Shown: one piece after another, positions 37,079-49,960 of the stretch | How the letters are laid out: the number at the start of each line of letters is the position of its first letter | Position numbering within the stretch: the first letter of the stretch is position 1 | Position numbers and translations under genes: made by a program | Notes under the pieces: generated by a model | The model's input: only the letters and a program-made list of their open reading frames with translations | What the model was told of the DNA's origin: nothing | The model's database searches: none | Source: Phoebastria nigripes | Taxonomy: Eukaryota > Chordata > Aves > Procellariiformes > Diomedeidae | Length of the DNA stretch: 64,000 nucleotides | Assembly (NCBI GenBank): GCA_035582835.1 | Contig: JAYKAV010003266.1 | Coordinates: 721,385-785,384 of the forward strand | Direction: 5' to 3'

Positions 37079-39059
37079 AGAATAGATAAATAATAATGCA
37101 ATCAGGAGCCCCTTTGCCAGTGATACAAGTGATTCTGAAACCCAGCTAGTGCAATTAACATTTTCTTTTAATTTCTCTGCGTAGAAAATTAAGATTGCTG
37201 TCAGCAACATTATATTTCTTGGAGGACAAAAGTAACTAAATTCTGGCTGTGCCACAACTCACGCTCTGCCCAACAGGAGGGATCCTGCTGGGATCCCACT
37301 GATCTGAGCCCACTCGAGGGGCCCGTGTCGCGGCCAGCCCAGCTGACGGGGTCTGCACCCCCGGCCGTGCCAGCAGCGCCCGCATCCTGCATCCTCCCGG
37401 GGGGCCACAACGCCCTGGGGGTCCCCGCTACCCATGGCAGCCAGTTACATAGTACTTTGCACGAGCCCCTTGGGAGATCCGTTCCCTCTCTCTAGGAGAG
37501 GCTTTTGCAGGATTTTTCCCTATTTCTCTTCTTTGTGGAATTTGGATAAAGGGTGCCTGTCATTACCTACACAGAAGTAACATCCCTCCTCTAATCGATT
37601 GGACAGGGAGAGTAATACCAGTATCTGATCTACCATTAATTACAGAGACAATTATCTTAAGAATCCACAGACTAACATTCCCTGTGATTAGTGGGAGATC
37701 ATTATCTACTCTGATAGAAATTTCTTCTTATATTAATAGTGATGTATCAAGTGTGGCTGGAGCTGCACTCCTGCATTAATGGGAGACAGTGCGCTTCAGC
37801 CCCTGTCCTTTGCACCTTGCACACTGTTAGACTCCGTTCATATCTGCTGACTTGTACGTAACGTAGCCCAGCAGTATGCGATCAGGTAATTGAAGACCCT
37901 CAGACCATAAGTGTGTGCAGTTATTTTTGCCAGGAACATCAAAATGTCATACTCATTAGCAACATTTTTGGTGCTGGATCCAAGCACGTGCCAGCCTCAA
38001 ACCCAGTGGTTTGGGCAGAGCCAGAGGAGACCCCCAGCACGGTGCCGGACGCACTGCCTGCACACGAGCTCAAACCCCAGGCACCGACTGCCGGCCCCCC
38101 AGCCCAGAGCCCGCTGGAGCTCAGCCCCCCAAACCTCACGTGAGGGGTGCAGATGGGGACGCTAGGCTTAAGATGATGCTCTGGAGCAGCGGGCAGTTTC
38201 TAAGTGTGGCGTGCTGCTGAGACCGTGGGTTTCAGGAGGGTGCTGCCACACACGCTGGGCTCCCACCCCATCTGATAACAATGCCCCGAGCCTCAGGCGC
38301 CAGAGTGGAAGCGGGATGGGGAGGGACGGATGCAGCTGTGGTCAGCACAAGCTGCAGGAGACAAGCAGAGAAGTGAAGCTGGCAGCGACGTGCCTGGCAC
38401 AAGGCTGGGCAGCTGTAAGGGCAGAGATGCTGCAATTACTGCCTGCAACCAGGCAAACGAGACAGGCAGGGTAATCAATGCTATAAGACTCTCACGATTC
38501 ACATCCTTTCTGAGTAAATAAAAGGCAGACATTAAACAAACGGGACATAAACACGACATGTTAAAGCAGCAGAGGAGCGTGGTTCAAAAAACAAAGCAGC
38601 TTTTCTCCTGGAAGGACCCCCTGTCCCATGCCAGGGCGATGGGCAGCCCAGCCAGGGGTCCTGGGGGCTGGACAGAGCTGAACCTTCCCTGTGACTTATT
38701 CCTCCAGCTAAGGGTTTACCTTTCCTTAGAAGAACGACAATATTTTCTGTCAAAGAGAAAGCTTCATTTACAAAACAGTTTTCTGTTTAGCAAAAAAACC
38801 CCAAACAATCACAAGAACACTGCAAACCGCTGGTAGCCCAAAGGCTGCAGATTTACCCCACCTTCGCCAGCCGCTCCTCTCTGCCTGGAGCGGTTTTCCT
38901 TTCTGCAAGGGGAACGGTCCCCACAGCAGTTAACTTTGGTCCTACAGCAGTAGGGCTTTTCCTCCCCAGATGAGGATATGTGTTAAAGATATGCAGGTAT
39001 TTCAGGGCAAGATGTTCTTGCTGACAGATAATGAGATAAATAGCAAATAAAGAGAGGCA

Positions 39060-39125
39060 CTGGCACACAGTGGGCACCGAAGTCAGTGGAGCTGCTGTAA
39101 TGTACAGCAGCTGAGCTCTACGCCC
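39060..39125 (+). mobile_element. Possible L3/CR1-like relic with a perfect 10-bp hairpin
   Basis: AGTCAGTGGAGCTGC followed by TGTACAGCAGCTGAG resembles the 'cagtggagctacgc...tttacaccagctgagg' tail of old amniote LINE/SINE repeats. Within it AGCTGCTGTA (39090-39099) and TACAGCAGCT (39103-39112) form a perfect stem with a 3-base loop. Confidence 0.3.
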
Positions 39126-39291
39126 TGAGTCATAAACCATGACTCTGCAACACCACCTATAATTAAAATACTAATCTCTATGGAAAGCGGATGTATTTAG
39201 GAAGACCATAATCATGGCTGAACACAAATAAGAGTTCGTTCTCAGATGCAGGACAGTGTCCAGCAGGCAATAGCTGTCTGTGAAATAATGC

Positions 39292-39883
39292 TGTGCTGGT
39301 TTTGGCTGGGATAGAGTTAATTCTCTTCACAGTAGCTAGTATGGGGCTATGTTTTGGATTTGTGCTGGAAACAGTGTTGATAACACAGGGATGTTTTTGT
39401 TACTGCTGAGCAGTGCTTACACAGAGTCAAGGCCTTTTCTGCTCCTCACCCCACCCCACCAGTGAGCAGGCTGGGGGTGCACAAGAAGTTGGGAGGGGAC
39501 ACGGCNGGGACAGCTGACCCCAACTGACCAAAGGGATATTCCACACCCTATGGCGTCATGCTCAGCATACAAAGCTGGGGGAGGAAGGAAAGGGGGGATG
39601 TTCGGAGTTACAGCATTTGTCTTCCCAAGTAATCGTTACACATGACAGAGCCCTGCTTTCCTGGAGATGGCTGAACACCTGCCTGCCGATGGGAAGTGGT
39701 GAATGAATTCCTTGTTTTGCTTTGCTTGCGCACACAGCTTTTGCTTTACCTATTCAACTGTCTTTATCTCAACCCAGGAGTTTTCTCACTTTTACCCTTC
39801 CAATTCTCTCCCCCATCCCACCAGGGGGGAGTGAGCGAGCGGCTGTGTGGGGCTTAGCTGCCGGCTGGGGTTAAACCACGACA
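39292..39883 (+). mobile_element. Avian endogenous retrovirus solo LTR, 592 bp
   Basis: It starts TGTGCTGGTTTTGGCTGGG and ends TTAAACCACGACA, so it has TG...CA ends. It is bounded by near-identical 5-bp flanks, AATGC (39287-39291) and GATGC (39884-39888), as expected of a target-site duplication with one mutation. Inside are a CRE-like TGGCGTCATG (39551-39560), a TATA-like CATACAAAG (39566-39574) and a pyrimidine-rich 3' part. I recognise the sequence as a high-copy LTR of bird, probably neoavian, genomes but am not sure of the family (an ERVL-type 5-bp duplication would fit). There is no internal retroviral sequence next to it, so it is a solo LTR. An isolated N is at 39506. Confidence 0.85.
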
Positions 39884-42800
39884 GATGCTTTCCTCCCTCC
39901 CTCCCTGCTTCTCCCAAGCCTGGGCGGACTTCTTGATGGTTTAAACTAAGTGAAGGCAGAAACAGCTCTACATGAAGATAAATACATTCATTAGCAGTGG
40001 GCTCTGATATAGCTTCATTAATTTATGGCATCTAAAAACCTATTCTTGAGTTATTGTTTACATCGCTAGAATTTGACTCCTGAAAGCCCATTGCTGGTTC
40101 AAATGCATCATAATTTCATGTTTCTAGGTGGGCACATCTCAGATTTGCATGAGCATGTGTCCCCAGTCANGATCACATGCTTTCGCAGTGATTTTTGAAA
40201 CTTTTCCCCCATTTTAAATAATTAACGTACAAGATGATATCACTGTGAGAATTTGGTAGAGTCTATCCTGATGAAACTAACTCCAATATTTAGTGACAAA
40301 AAGAATGCTACATGGAATAAAGGGCTCTAGTCACGGAGCAAGTATCTGGAAGAAGTAAGAGTAGACAATATCCTGAGGATGCAAAGTTATAAACCAAGTA
40401 TTCTGAGTCTCAGTGGAGAATATATTCACAGCTTGCACTGTGATGTGTCCTGTGACACTAGGGAAGAAAAGAGAGAACCAAAATGAACTAAAAGTCTGGA
40501 AATATTCTAGTTCCTAGCATGCTATTTCAAATGCTTGCATTGAAATTATCTTTGGAGTGAGATGGTGTGGAATATTTATTATCGATTACATGCTCCTGCT
40601 GCTCCAGTTAGTGTTTACAGGAGGCTGCTTAAAATTCAGAGCAGATGCCTCCATGTCAGCCTTGCTGTTCCCAGGGAACATCTGAGCACCAGTTCCTGAG
40701 CAAAATAAACTTCAGTGGAAACCATTCATTTGCTTCAAACTGAACCTCTATTTCAGGTCATGAGAATCATCAAAAGATATTTGGAGCAATTTGTATGCAG
40801 ATGTGTTTATTTAATCTGAAGTTATTTGTGCCACTGCATTGTAATAAGATGAGAAATGGGAGATAATTTCACAGAGGTTCTGTTATCTTCTTCTTTAGCA
40901 ACAAAACACTTTGGTGTCCTTTGTCAGGGGCTCAGGCTGGCTTTCTAAGAGCAGTGAATTCACCATCTAAAACACAATGGGGGGTTGCCACTCAAGGGGG
41001 TCAGAAGCTCTGCTTGGGGATTTTGGTTTAGGAAGTCCTCTGTGCAGGAAGGAGAGGGGTTGGCATCGCTGTGCTTCTGAGGAGCCGTCACTGGGACTCA
41101 GGTCATGCTCTCCACCCGGGCGGGTGGGGTTCGATGCGAAGCTGGATGGCCAGACCAGAGCACTTCAATGGGACACTGCAGGGAATGAAATACTGAGATG
41201 CAGCAAGGCCAGCAGTCATAGACTGAGCCTCCAGCACAGCGGCAGCAAGGGTGCAAGGGTGCTGCCAGCACCCAACAAGCAATGCCTGCTCATCCCTCGG
41301 GGATGGCCTTCCTTCTTCGTGGAAGCCACCAAGCAACAGAACAAAAAGCCTCTATTTACACACCATAAGTGGGGGGAAAAAAAAAAAAAAAAAGAGCAAA
41401 CCCCACAAATAGATTTGCAGATCCTAAGTTTATGGAGATGGTTACACACACCCACTCTGCCCTTAGCACAAACTGCCCATTTCACTGTCCTGTCCCACGA
41501 CGAAGCCTATCACTCTGCCAGAATCACACACACTTTTGCAGCACCAGCACTAGTCTCACTTCACTCCAAAATTATCTAACCATAAGTTTCAAGTGTAATA
41601 AAGTCATTTCATATACCACTTTTCCCAGAAAACAAGTTTTGAACCAGCCCTGCCTGAAGCCAGCCAGCTGCCAGGGAAGCCACCAGGTATCCTCCCCCCC
41701 CAGAGGACATCTCCAGGGCTTTCCAGAGACACCCTGTCCCCAGGGCGGGGGGGTATCGCCCCGAGGCACAAGCAGAGGATGCTGTGGGTGAGCAGGAGCC
41801 AGGAGCGAGTCTGGAGGCACTGCACAGCACAGAGGTGCTGGGAAAAATCAGTCTCAAGTTCTGATATTCTTTCAGTCAAACTTGTAATTGTTTAATGATT
41901 TAGAGTTGGGTCCCTAGGCACAGCAGCGGTTGCCTGAAACCTAAGATCTCACCAGAAAGTATTCCAGAAAAAGAAGTTTTTCTATTATACTTCTAATCAG
42001 ATGGTCTTGAGAAGCCATTGGATAAAACTAAAGAGAACTGAAGAAAAAAAAAAGAAAGATGGGAGAGATGTAATGGAAGAAAAGCAGAGATAAAGTGCTG
42101 TCTGGAGAGAAGAGTGAGGAAATAAGCCCCACAAAATAAATTGAGAAATATGAGAAGACTATGAGATCTCATTTATCTCTCATGCATTTCTCTTTCAGTG
42201 ATTGAGCACTAACAGAGCAATAGAAGGGCTGCTCTGAAATCTTCTCTTGTTCAGGATTCACAAGAACAACACCCAAAGAACAAGCTTTTAGCACAGCTAT
42301 GAATATTTTTTAAGGCTTTCCTTAAAAAGAAACAGATACTTGGCATCACCAACTCTGTATCATCTCTAGAAGTTGCTCATGTCAAATTCAGGTGAGCAAG
42401 TTGGTATTAACTGGGCAGTTAAGCATTTAATCTGGACAGCAGTGCAATGAGAATCCATCTTTTTTTCCCCACACTATAATAGAGGAGCAAACAACTTAAT
42501 TGGAGAAAGGTTTTGTGAAACAAAACTGTGATCTTGAATCCTCAAGAAGAAATACAGGCAACTTTACAGCTCATACAAGCATTTACAAATAAGTCACTTA
42601 GGTTAGTGCTGTAGATTATGAATATTCCCCATTTGAGCCCAGCAGCACATGAAGACCACAAGTACCTCAAGGAAGACCACCACACTAGACCATGCATCCA
42701 GAAAGGTGAAAGAGCCCCACAGAATTTATACTCTGCAATAACCATGCTCCCACTTCCACCTGCCCCTAATTGCAGGACTGTGCTCCACCCCACCCTTAAG

Positions 42801-44290
42801 ATGGGCAATTATGTTGTGATTAGGGGCATTCATCTCTCTTCCCTAGCACTGCTTAAGGCTACTCACAGCCATTGCCTTAAATTAGCCAAGCAGATCTGCA
42901 TTTACCCTATTCCAAAAGCAATGCTATCCCGAGAGCAGGGCCACCTGTGTGAATGATTCTTCAGAAGTCTTTGCTGAAGCTGCAGGAGCAATGACCTTAG
43001 CAAGGGGGGGGGAGATCAATCACGAAGGGATGCAGTGCATCTGCTTGTCTGCTGCCTGCCAGAGCGGCTGCTGGGTCAACAGCCGTGGTCAGCTTCATTT
43101 AATGGAGCCCAGCAAAAGCCAGAAGGTACAGCGTAATTAAGCACGTTTGTAAAGAGAAAATGTAGCACAGTCCCACAGATATCTTATGAAACGTGATAAA
43201 ATCTTCTGAGGGCCCTGGGCCAACAGGAGGGAGAAATGTCTGCTCATTAGATGAGCCCTGGAAGCTAATCCAGCAGTAACAGTGCAAACAGCAGCGCACG
43301 GAGTTTCATTTCCATGTCTTGGTGTGGGAGACTGTTGGTATGCATTTTAACCATTAAACATTTCCTCAGACCCCATTAAGAAGCAACTGCTTTCATGAAC
43401 AAGGTGTCTCCTGCTAGTGACAGCTCTTGCAAAATCTTCTCAAGGGATCAATGTTCATTAATGCTCAGCCAAGCAGAGCTCATTTAATGCAAACATGCAT
43501 GGGTGGTGCTGGGATGTTTGCAGTATGGGACACAGTTCTGTGTTTTGGGGGAGGTGTTGGGGAATAAACATGAAGAAAGCAGTCTCTCCTGATTCACATG
43601 CTGCCGCTATATGAGCTGCCTCCAGATCATGGATCTGCAGGTGGGGAGAATGTGTTCCCACCAGCCTGGGCGATGGTGGAGGTCACACACGCAGCAGCGC
43701 GATCGCATCGGGCAAGCAGCACGGGCCCGGCCGAGGATGCTTGCTACTGGGAGATGGTGAATTGGAGTCTGCAATGCAGAAATCATCCTGTCTTTTCCCT
43801 AGAGTTTAGAGCAAGCCAGAGATCTGGCCATAAAATCCCCATGTGGAAAGAACTAACAAGAAATCATGTTAACTCAAACCCAGATTTAGTTGCTGGATAC
43901 TGGCCTCATCTCTGCCGCTTGCACGCTCTGCTACTGCCGAGGGCTGTGGGGTCCTGCTCTGGTGAGAAGGGGCTGGTGGTGGAGATCAGGAAGAAAAGCC
44001 GGTGTCTGTTGGTAATGAAAGATGAAGACACAAGATCTGGGAACCCAGAAGATTTCCAGTGATTCTTCCAGTGCAGGCAAAGCCTTGGCATGCACGTACC
44101 ATGCCTGCCCAGCCTCAGCAAAGCCAAAAGACCGAAGTGCTTAACAGCAGATGTACTGCGGAATGTGAAACGTCGCCAGCGGGGAGGAAAGCAAAGATAA
44201 TCCACGCTCCCCTGGGCTAGGTCCCGTGGCAACCACAGCATTAATGCTCTGCTGCCCACCTCTGCAGCCCCCAGCCCCCAGGCTTTCCGC
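39884..44290. other. Intergenic DNA, AT-rich, no gene seen
   Basis: AT-rich through 39960-40950. Poly(A) A17 is at 41377-41393, and a purine-rich stretch at about 42025-42130. The 200-codon frame at 40977-41579 crosses the A17 run and shows no domain, so it is judged a chance frame. An isolated N is at 40170. Confidence 0.55.
41377..41393 (+). repeat. Poly(A) tract, A17
   Basis: Run of 17 A directly after a G6 run. Confidence 0.9.
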
Positions 44291-47200
44291 TATTTCTGCT
44301 GCTTGCTGTAAAGTATAATTTAATGTGGTTGCTCCTGGTAACTAATGCTGTCTGGCTGAAGATTAATTATTACAATTTCTCAATCTCCTTTTGAGGAGAA
44401 AATAGGGTTTATTTGAAAACAGAGCTTCACAGGCCACACAAATGTACCTCACGCGTTGTGCCTTGGAAATGTTAGTGTTTGCTAGCATTACTGGTGTATG
44501 GTGCTCAGCACGTTAGTGGGGGATGATTAGAGCATCATGTTAAATTAGCTTAATGTTTTCAGGCCACAGAATAGTTCCCAAGTCCTGAGTTCGGTGATTT
44601 TCATACAAAACTTGTGGTTCCTATTCTGATCTCACAGATGCTCCTGAAAAGGAGCCAGAAAGGGCCAGACCAGCAGCTCTGCGCTAACAACGCAAAAATT
44701 GATCCCAGCTGAAACTTCCCATCACTTCATGTTAGTCTTTTCTTCCCTCGCATGACCTGGAGTTACCGGAGACGGCAAACACAGATGTTTCTGTGCAGCA
44801 AAGACCTCTGGAAATGGCGATTCCTTTGTTTGCTTGGCGAGGAAAATACCTCGAGTTTGTACTTGTGAGAGGGATTACTGTCTCTGGGCTCAGAAGATGC
44901 GAATCCCCCCAGTGCCATCAAGCCTGCTGTTCTTTGGTAGCTAGTAATCAGCATTAATTCTTTAAAGTCTCTTGCTTTCCCCTATTCCTCTCTTATTCCA
45001 ATAAATGTCACAAAATCATTTATTAGCCTGAGACGACAGGCTGTAGACCCTAATTTGATTTCCCTCTGCACGCACTGCTGATGTCCCTTGGGACACAGAG
45101 TAATTTTTGCCACGTATTTTTGGAAAAATGACATTGCTATAAATGCCAACAAAATTGAGGGAGAGGGGGAGCTCACAGAAAAAAACCTTTCCAACTGTCA
45201 CTGGCAAAACGTTGAGGAGAGTGCGAGGGCCTGGCTTTCTGCTCTGCCCTTCCTAACGGCTAATAAGGGGAATATTGCTTTAACCTGTAATGCCTGAAAA
45301 ATCTGGGATGTCCCTTCCCTGGGGTCAGGGCCCGCCCAGGCTTGTGCTCTGCCGTCGCGAGGAACGGGGCTGGAGGAGCCACCGCACACCGTCCTTGTCC
45401 TTAGCTGAGACTCGGCGCACAGAGAAGCCCAATTCAGCCAAGATTTAATTGTAAATCTTGAATAAATGAGCCCTGGAGGACCAGTGCCTCTCCCGCCTTC
45501 CCTCAGCCCACACAACCCTGGGTGTGCAAGTCAGATAAAGTATTTTAAACCAGAGGCTGCGGCTGAGTGGGGAAGAGATCAAAATGTTGGGCGGGCGGCT
45601 TCTGGGGAAAGATGCTAAAAATTCCTGGGAGTTTAGGAGGATTTTTCTCTTTTAAGAGGCAATAGCTTTTGTAATGACTCTGCACAGATTTTATTTTTAG
45701 AACAACCTATCTGGAGACTTAGTGTTAGCAGCGCAAAACCTCTGTATTTGCTTTTCATTAGAGCAATTTAATTTGCATCTGGCTAGTATGAAAATTCATT
45801 GTTGTCAGCAAGAACAGCAGCAAAGGGCTTGCCTGGAAATCCGTCCCGGTGCCCCGCGCTCTGAGCTGTGAGGGTAATCAGCTCTGCAATCATGCACTTC
45901 AGCTCCCTCCAAAAATGCTGTTAAATTGTACTCTGCCTCCTCTTCCCAAGTAATTCTGGATTTTGTTCAGGAGTTTATGTTGCATACGAGAAATAATATC
46001 TTCCCGTAGGGAACTGCAGGACATGCAAGTGCTAACGGCTTCCAACACGATAGTCATGTGGCTTAGGATGAGATAATTCCTTTCCAAGAGAAAATAACAG
46101 CTAATCCCAGCTTTCTGTACCCCTTAACTTCTGAGGGTTTCCCTGTCTGGTGGTGTTTTGGGGTCGAAGTTAGACAGACATTGCTTTAGGAAATAGTAAC
46201 ACGCATGAATCGATTTCTTACAATAGTTTTGGATCATGGGTGGCATTAGAGACAGAGCACTTCCTTCTGGAGGAAGACATGAGTCGATAGAGACTGTCCC
46301 ATCACGATAAGAAGATAATGGGCTCAGAAGACAACGGTTCTGTTTAATTACAGCGTATGTTACCCTTGTGCTGGCAGGGAGTAAAGAGAGAAGTTCCCTA
46401 TAGACATGGTGTCGTGGCAAGGAGGTCCTTTCAGAAAAAAAAATAAAGTAATGCTAATATTTCAGTTTATTGGAGAATTTGGGCTATGTTGGTGGTACCG
46501 TAAAGATCTTACCATCTCAGAAGCTTATCGAGTGCGTTCAAATAAAAATCCAAGGTGATGCCATGGAAATTCTGTTTGAAGCAGTGAAAAACTGCCTCCA
46601 CAAAGTGGATGTGGCAATAAAATTCAGGAATATTGTTGACATGCTAATGTTATGATTGAAATTGGAAAAAGTAATTTGCTGCATGATTGCAGAGCTAAAT
46701 ATAATCAACAATGCCAGCAAACGAGACAACCTCTGAAGGTGTGAGTGATAGCACAGGAATTTTCTCGAAAGACCTGAGTCTCCAGCAGGTTCCTCTGTGG
46801 TCCCAGGGTTTGCTCTTGCTGCATCACCTTGTTCCACCTCCGGTTTCTGTCCAAGGCCGTCATGCCAGAGGAGCCTCTGCTGTGCTGGAATTTCAGGCTT
46901 GGGCCACTGTGTCCCTGTTAACTTCTCCTGAGGTTTAGCTCTTATATTTGCCACCTTCATTAAGTTTCCGTGTCCCCCAGGGCTGTTTCTGAGGCTTGAT
47001 GGAGAACTTCCCAAACCCCCGCCTTTCCCCCTGTTTTGACTCCCTCTGCAGTCCCTTTTCCTCCTGGTCCTTGTTAGCATTCAGGCACATGTCGGTGGGG
47101 TTATGTCTTCAAGGTTAAAAAATTCTGATGGCAAGTCAGATTCCTGGTCTGAAGTTTTCCTTTTAAGTCCTTTTTCGAGCCGCTGGGGAAGGCAGCAGGT

Positions 47201-49640
47201 GAGGAAGCACCGTGCAGAATCCTGACGCTGGGCACAGCCCACGAACCCACGCCCAGAGACATGGAGCAGCGATTTCTGCTGGGGGAGCTGGGTAATGCTG
47301 CGGGACTTTCGTTCCAATGGGGCAGAAAAATGAAATCGTCGAGTAGTGAGCAATAGGAAAATTAATCACTCAGACTTTTGTTTTCAAAACTATAGCTGTT
47401 CATCCACTTAATATTCATGAAAGGTAACTTAATATGTAATGTACGATAAATTAAAGCCTTTATTTCAGTGTCCTTCTGCTCTTCCAGCAGAGTGCATGAC
47501 ATACATTGTGAAACTGGAAGAATAATTAGAATTCATCTCTGGGAAAGAAAACTAAGTAATTACCATTAAAAAAATCTTCCTGCCATTTTCTATCAAGCAA
47601 GCAATTCCGCTAAGGTATTATCAGCAATCAATGGCAACGTACTTCAATAACCGATGATAAGAACACGTGTCAGCTGGTTAAATTGACCTTACAGTGTGAT
47701 CTGTCTAAGCACAACAGAAGATGCTGCAAAGCCTCCTTGAACAGAGTTTTGCCCCAACCCGGCGTGCAAAGGGAAAGAGCTGAAGCAGTTCAAATCCATA
47801 CCCCTCTTCCTGGCAGGGAGGTGAAGTGGAGGTGCTTGTCCTAATTGCAGGTGGTAACGCAAGACACAGAAGGAATGCAAGCTTCAGCATTTTCCCCTTA
47901 AATTACATAGGGTTTTCAAGTTGGAAACATCCTTTATATTCTTTCCTACAAATCCGCACGCTGTCCTGCACGACGAGAAGCGGCTGCCGTGCTCCACCCC
48001 AGCCGCGGCTGGAAGTGAATCTCTGCCATCGGCATTTCAGTGTGCGGTCTGGGGATGCTGCAGGGCCAAAACTGTCACGTAAAACCCTGATTCAACAGAA
48101 CAGTCAAGTAACGCACAATTTAATATCAATGGCTGATATTAAATATGCGAAGAATTCACTTAAGACAGTGTCTGTTTATTTCTGGTGGGCTGGGATTCCT
48201 GATCGGATGTGAAACCTCAGCAGGGAGGACCTGGGCTGAAAGGCCCCTTCATTTTCTGCCAGGCAGTTTGATTTTCTGGGGGAAAATACTTTTGATCAAT
48301 TCTTTTTTCAACTGTTATTTGCTGAAATTAAGTGAGTTTTGATTGGAAAATAAGCTTAACCAACTACTTTATTAGCCAGTGGAAATTGCTTTGGCTAATT
48401 GACAGAGGAAATATGGAAGAGAAATCAAGACCTGGAAAATGTTACTTAGCAGGAAGAGATCAGCTCCCCTAAATCATATTAGCTTTCCATTTTGTGGCAA
48501 TATTGAATGCAGGCATGTTATAGGCTCTTTTTCAAGGGGAAATAGTAGAAAATTTTCCTAGTAGTGGAAAGTAATTGCATTAGATTTATTGAAATAAAGA
48601 TGATTTATCCAAGTTTGTGACTGAGAATATGAGTTCTTGAGGTGTAAAAAACAAACCTGATTATGTGATTCATTTTCTTATAAAATTAAAGGTTTATTAC
48701 TTGAGATGGAGAAGGCGGAGCAGGGTGGCACTTTGTTCCCAGCCACCAATGCCCACGATTGCCCCTCAGTAAATTCCTCTCAGACACTGAGAGGTGGAGA
48801 GTGCTGGTGGAGAGACCTCGCCGGAGGAGCCCAGGTCTGGCACTGGCTCTTTGCTGGCACCCGAGTGGGCACACCTGCAGCCCGGCACGGGCACCGCTGG
48901 CATGGGCACCGCCGGCATGACGCCCGGCTCCGATGCCCGGTGCCAAAGTGGCTGAAACGTCTCCTCTGAGGTTTTATTGTGAACAAAAGCTTTCGCTGGA
49001 CGGGGAGGATGGTCCTTTCGTTATTTTTCTAAAGAGGCCCCAGAGGTGCTGGCTGTTCCTCCTGCCCACCCTCACAGCGCAGCCCAACCCAGAGCAGGTA
49101 GATTTCAATCTGAAACCGCCGTAAATAAAGCAGGAGGAGAAGCGATAGCGCTGGTCCTTCCCCATCCCCTCCCTGGGGCTGTGCCCGAACCACTGAGCGT
49201 GATGGATTCAGCCCCTCCAGACCTTAATCATCCTCCGCTTTAGCTGCTGACGAGGTGTGAAAGCCAATCCCCTGGGCCGGGTGCTGCCCAGCTCCCGTGG
49301 GAGCCCAGGGGCAATCGCTCCTGCGCCCCACAGCCCCACTCCAGGGCTGAACCCCAAGGACCGCCATCCACTGGGAGCAGCAGAGCCCATTTCCAGTGTT
49401 GGCCACCCTGCCAGTGCTGCGGCAGCGGGGTCCCTGCCCGGGCGCTCTATCACGCTGACAGCTCCTGAAAAACCACCACCGCCGGCTGCTCTGCATGATT
49501 GTTCGGCTGCCGGGGCTCCCAACGGTGCCATCAATCCCAGCCTGTCAAGGCTTGTTGTCCCTTATAGTGGTCAAACCAAGAGCAAATTCAGGCAGCGGCT
49601 GTGAAAGAAAGAAGAGAAAAGGAAAGGAAACCTCTGGGTG
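44291..49640. other. Intergenic DNA with AT-rich islands, no gene supported
   Basis: AT-rich islands are at 44290-44560, 45540-45800, 46440-46690, 47340-47700 and 48290-48700. The 47340-47700 block has TTAATATTCATG, AATAATTAGAATTC, AGTAATTACC and ATTATCAGCAATCAATGG words. A 61-codon frame at 46470-46655 has a more protein-like composition than its neighbours but matches nothing I know. Confidence 0.5.
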
Positions 49641-49650
49641 CGTGAGGAAG

Positions 49651-49656
49651 GTGAGT
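49651..49656 (+). other. Strong orphan splice-donor consensus AAG|GTGAGT
   Basis: GAGGAAG|GTGAGTCAAG is a near-perfect 5' splice site just before a CpG-rich patch. No matching exon of a known gene is visible, so it is a candidate only. Confidence 0.3.
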
Positions 49657-49669
49657 CAAGCGATCAAGC

Positions 49670-49960
49670 NCCCCGTCAGACCGCCGGCACAAGGCACCGA
49701 GGGGCTTGCTCGGGTGTGCGGCACTTCCAGTGCTCGGAGCCCGCCTGGTCCCCGGCAGGACGGACCGACTTCTCCTCCCGTCTGCATTTCTGCAGGCGCG
49801 ATGAGCGGGACGCTGGCGAGCCGCCTGCCCGGCTGCCCCTTCCCCAGGCGAGCAGGCACCCGCGGTCGGACGGGTTCACGCCGAGCTGCTTCTCCAGATC
49901 TGGGTTTCACGGGCCGGGCCATGAGCTGTGGACACCGCACAGCCTCACCGGCTCTCGCCT
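49670..49960. promoter_or_regulatory. CpG-rich patch, second candidate promoter or CpG island
   Basis: About 30 CpGs in 290 bp by my count, with GC content well above its flanks. There is no clear TATA box or GC box. Long open frames across it are compositional. The N at 49670 sits at its left edge. Confidence 0.4.

Larger units (their letters stand above)
32401..39291. other. Intergenic DNA, AT-balanced, with AT-rich islands
   Basis: AT-rich islands are at 34560-34700 (alternating TA/TG steps), 36761-37260 and 37560-37760 (ATTAATTAC, several GATA/TATC words). A GC-rich patch is at 33150-33400. The 200-codon minus-strand frame at 35505-36107 has no recognisable domain. No gene supported. Confidence 0.55.

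Noticed and set aside
40977..41579. 200-codon plus-strand frame
   Set aside because: It contains a poly-lysine run translated from the A17 tract and shows no domain. Judged chance.
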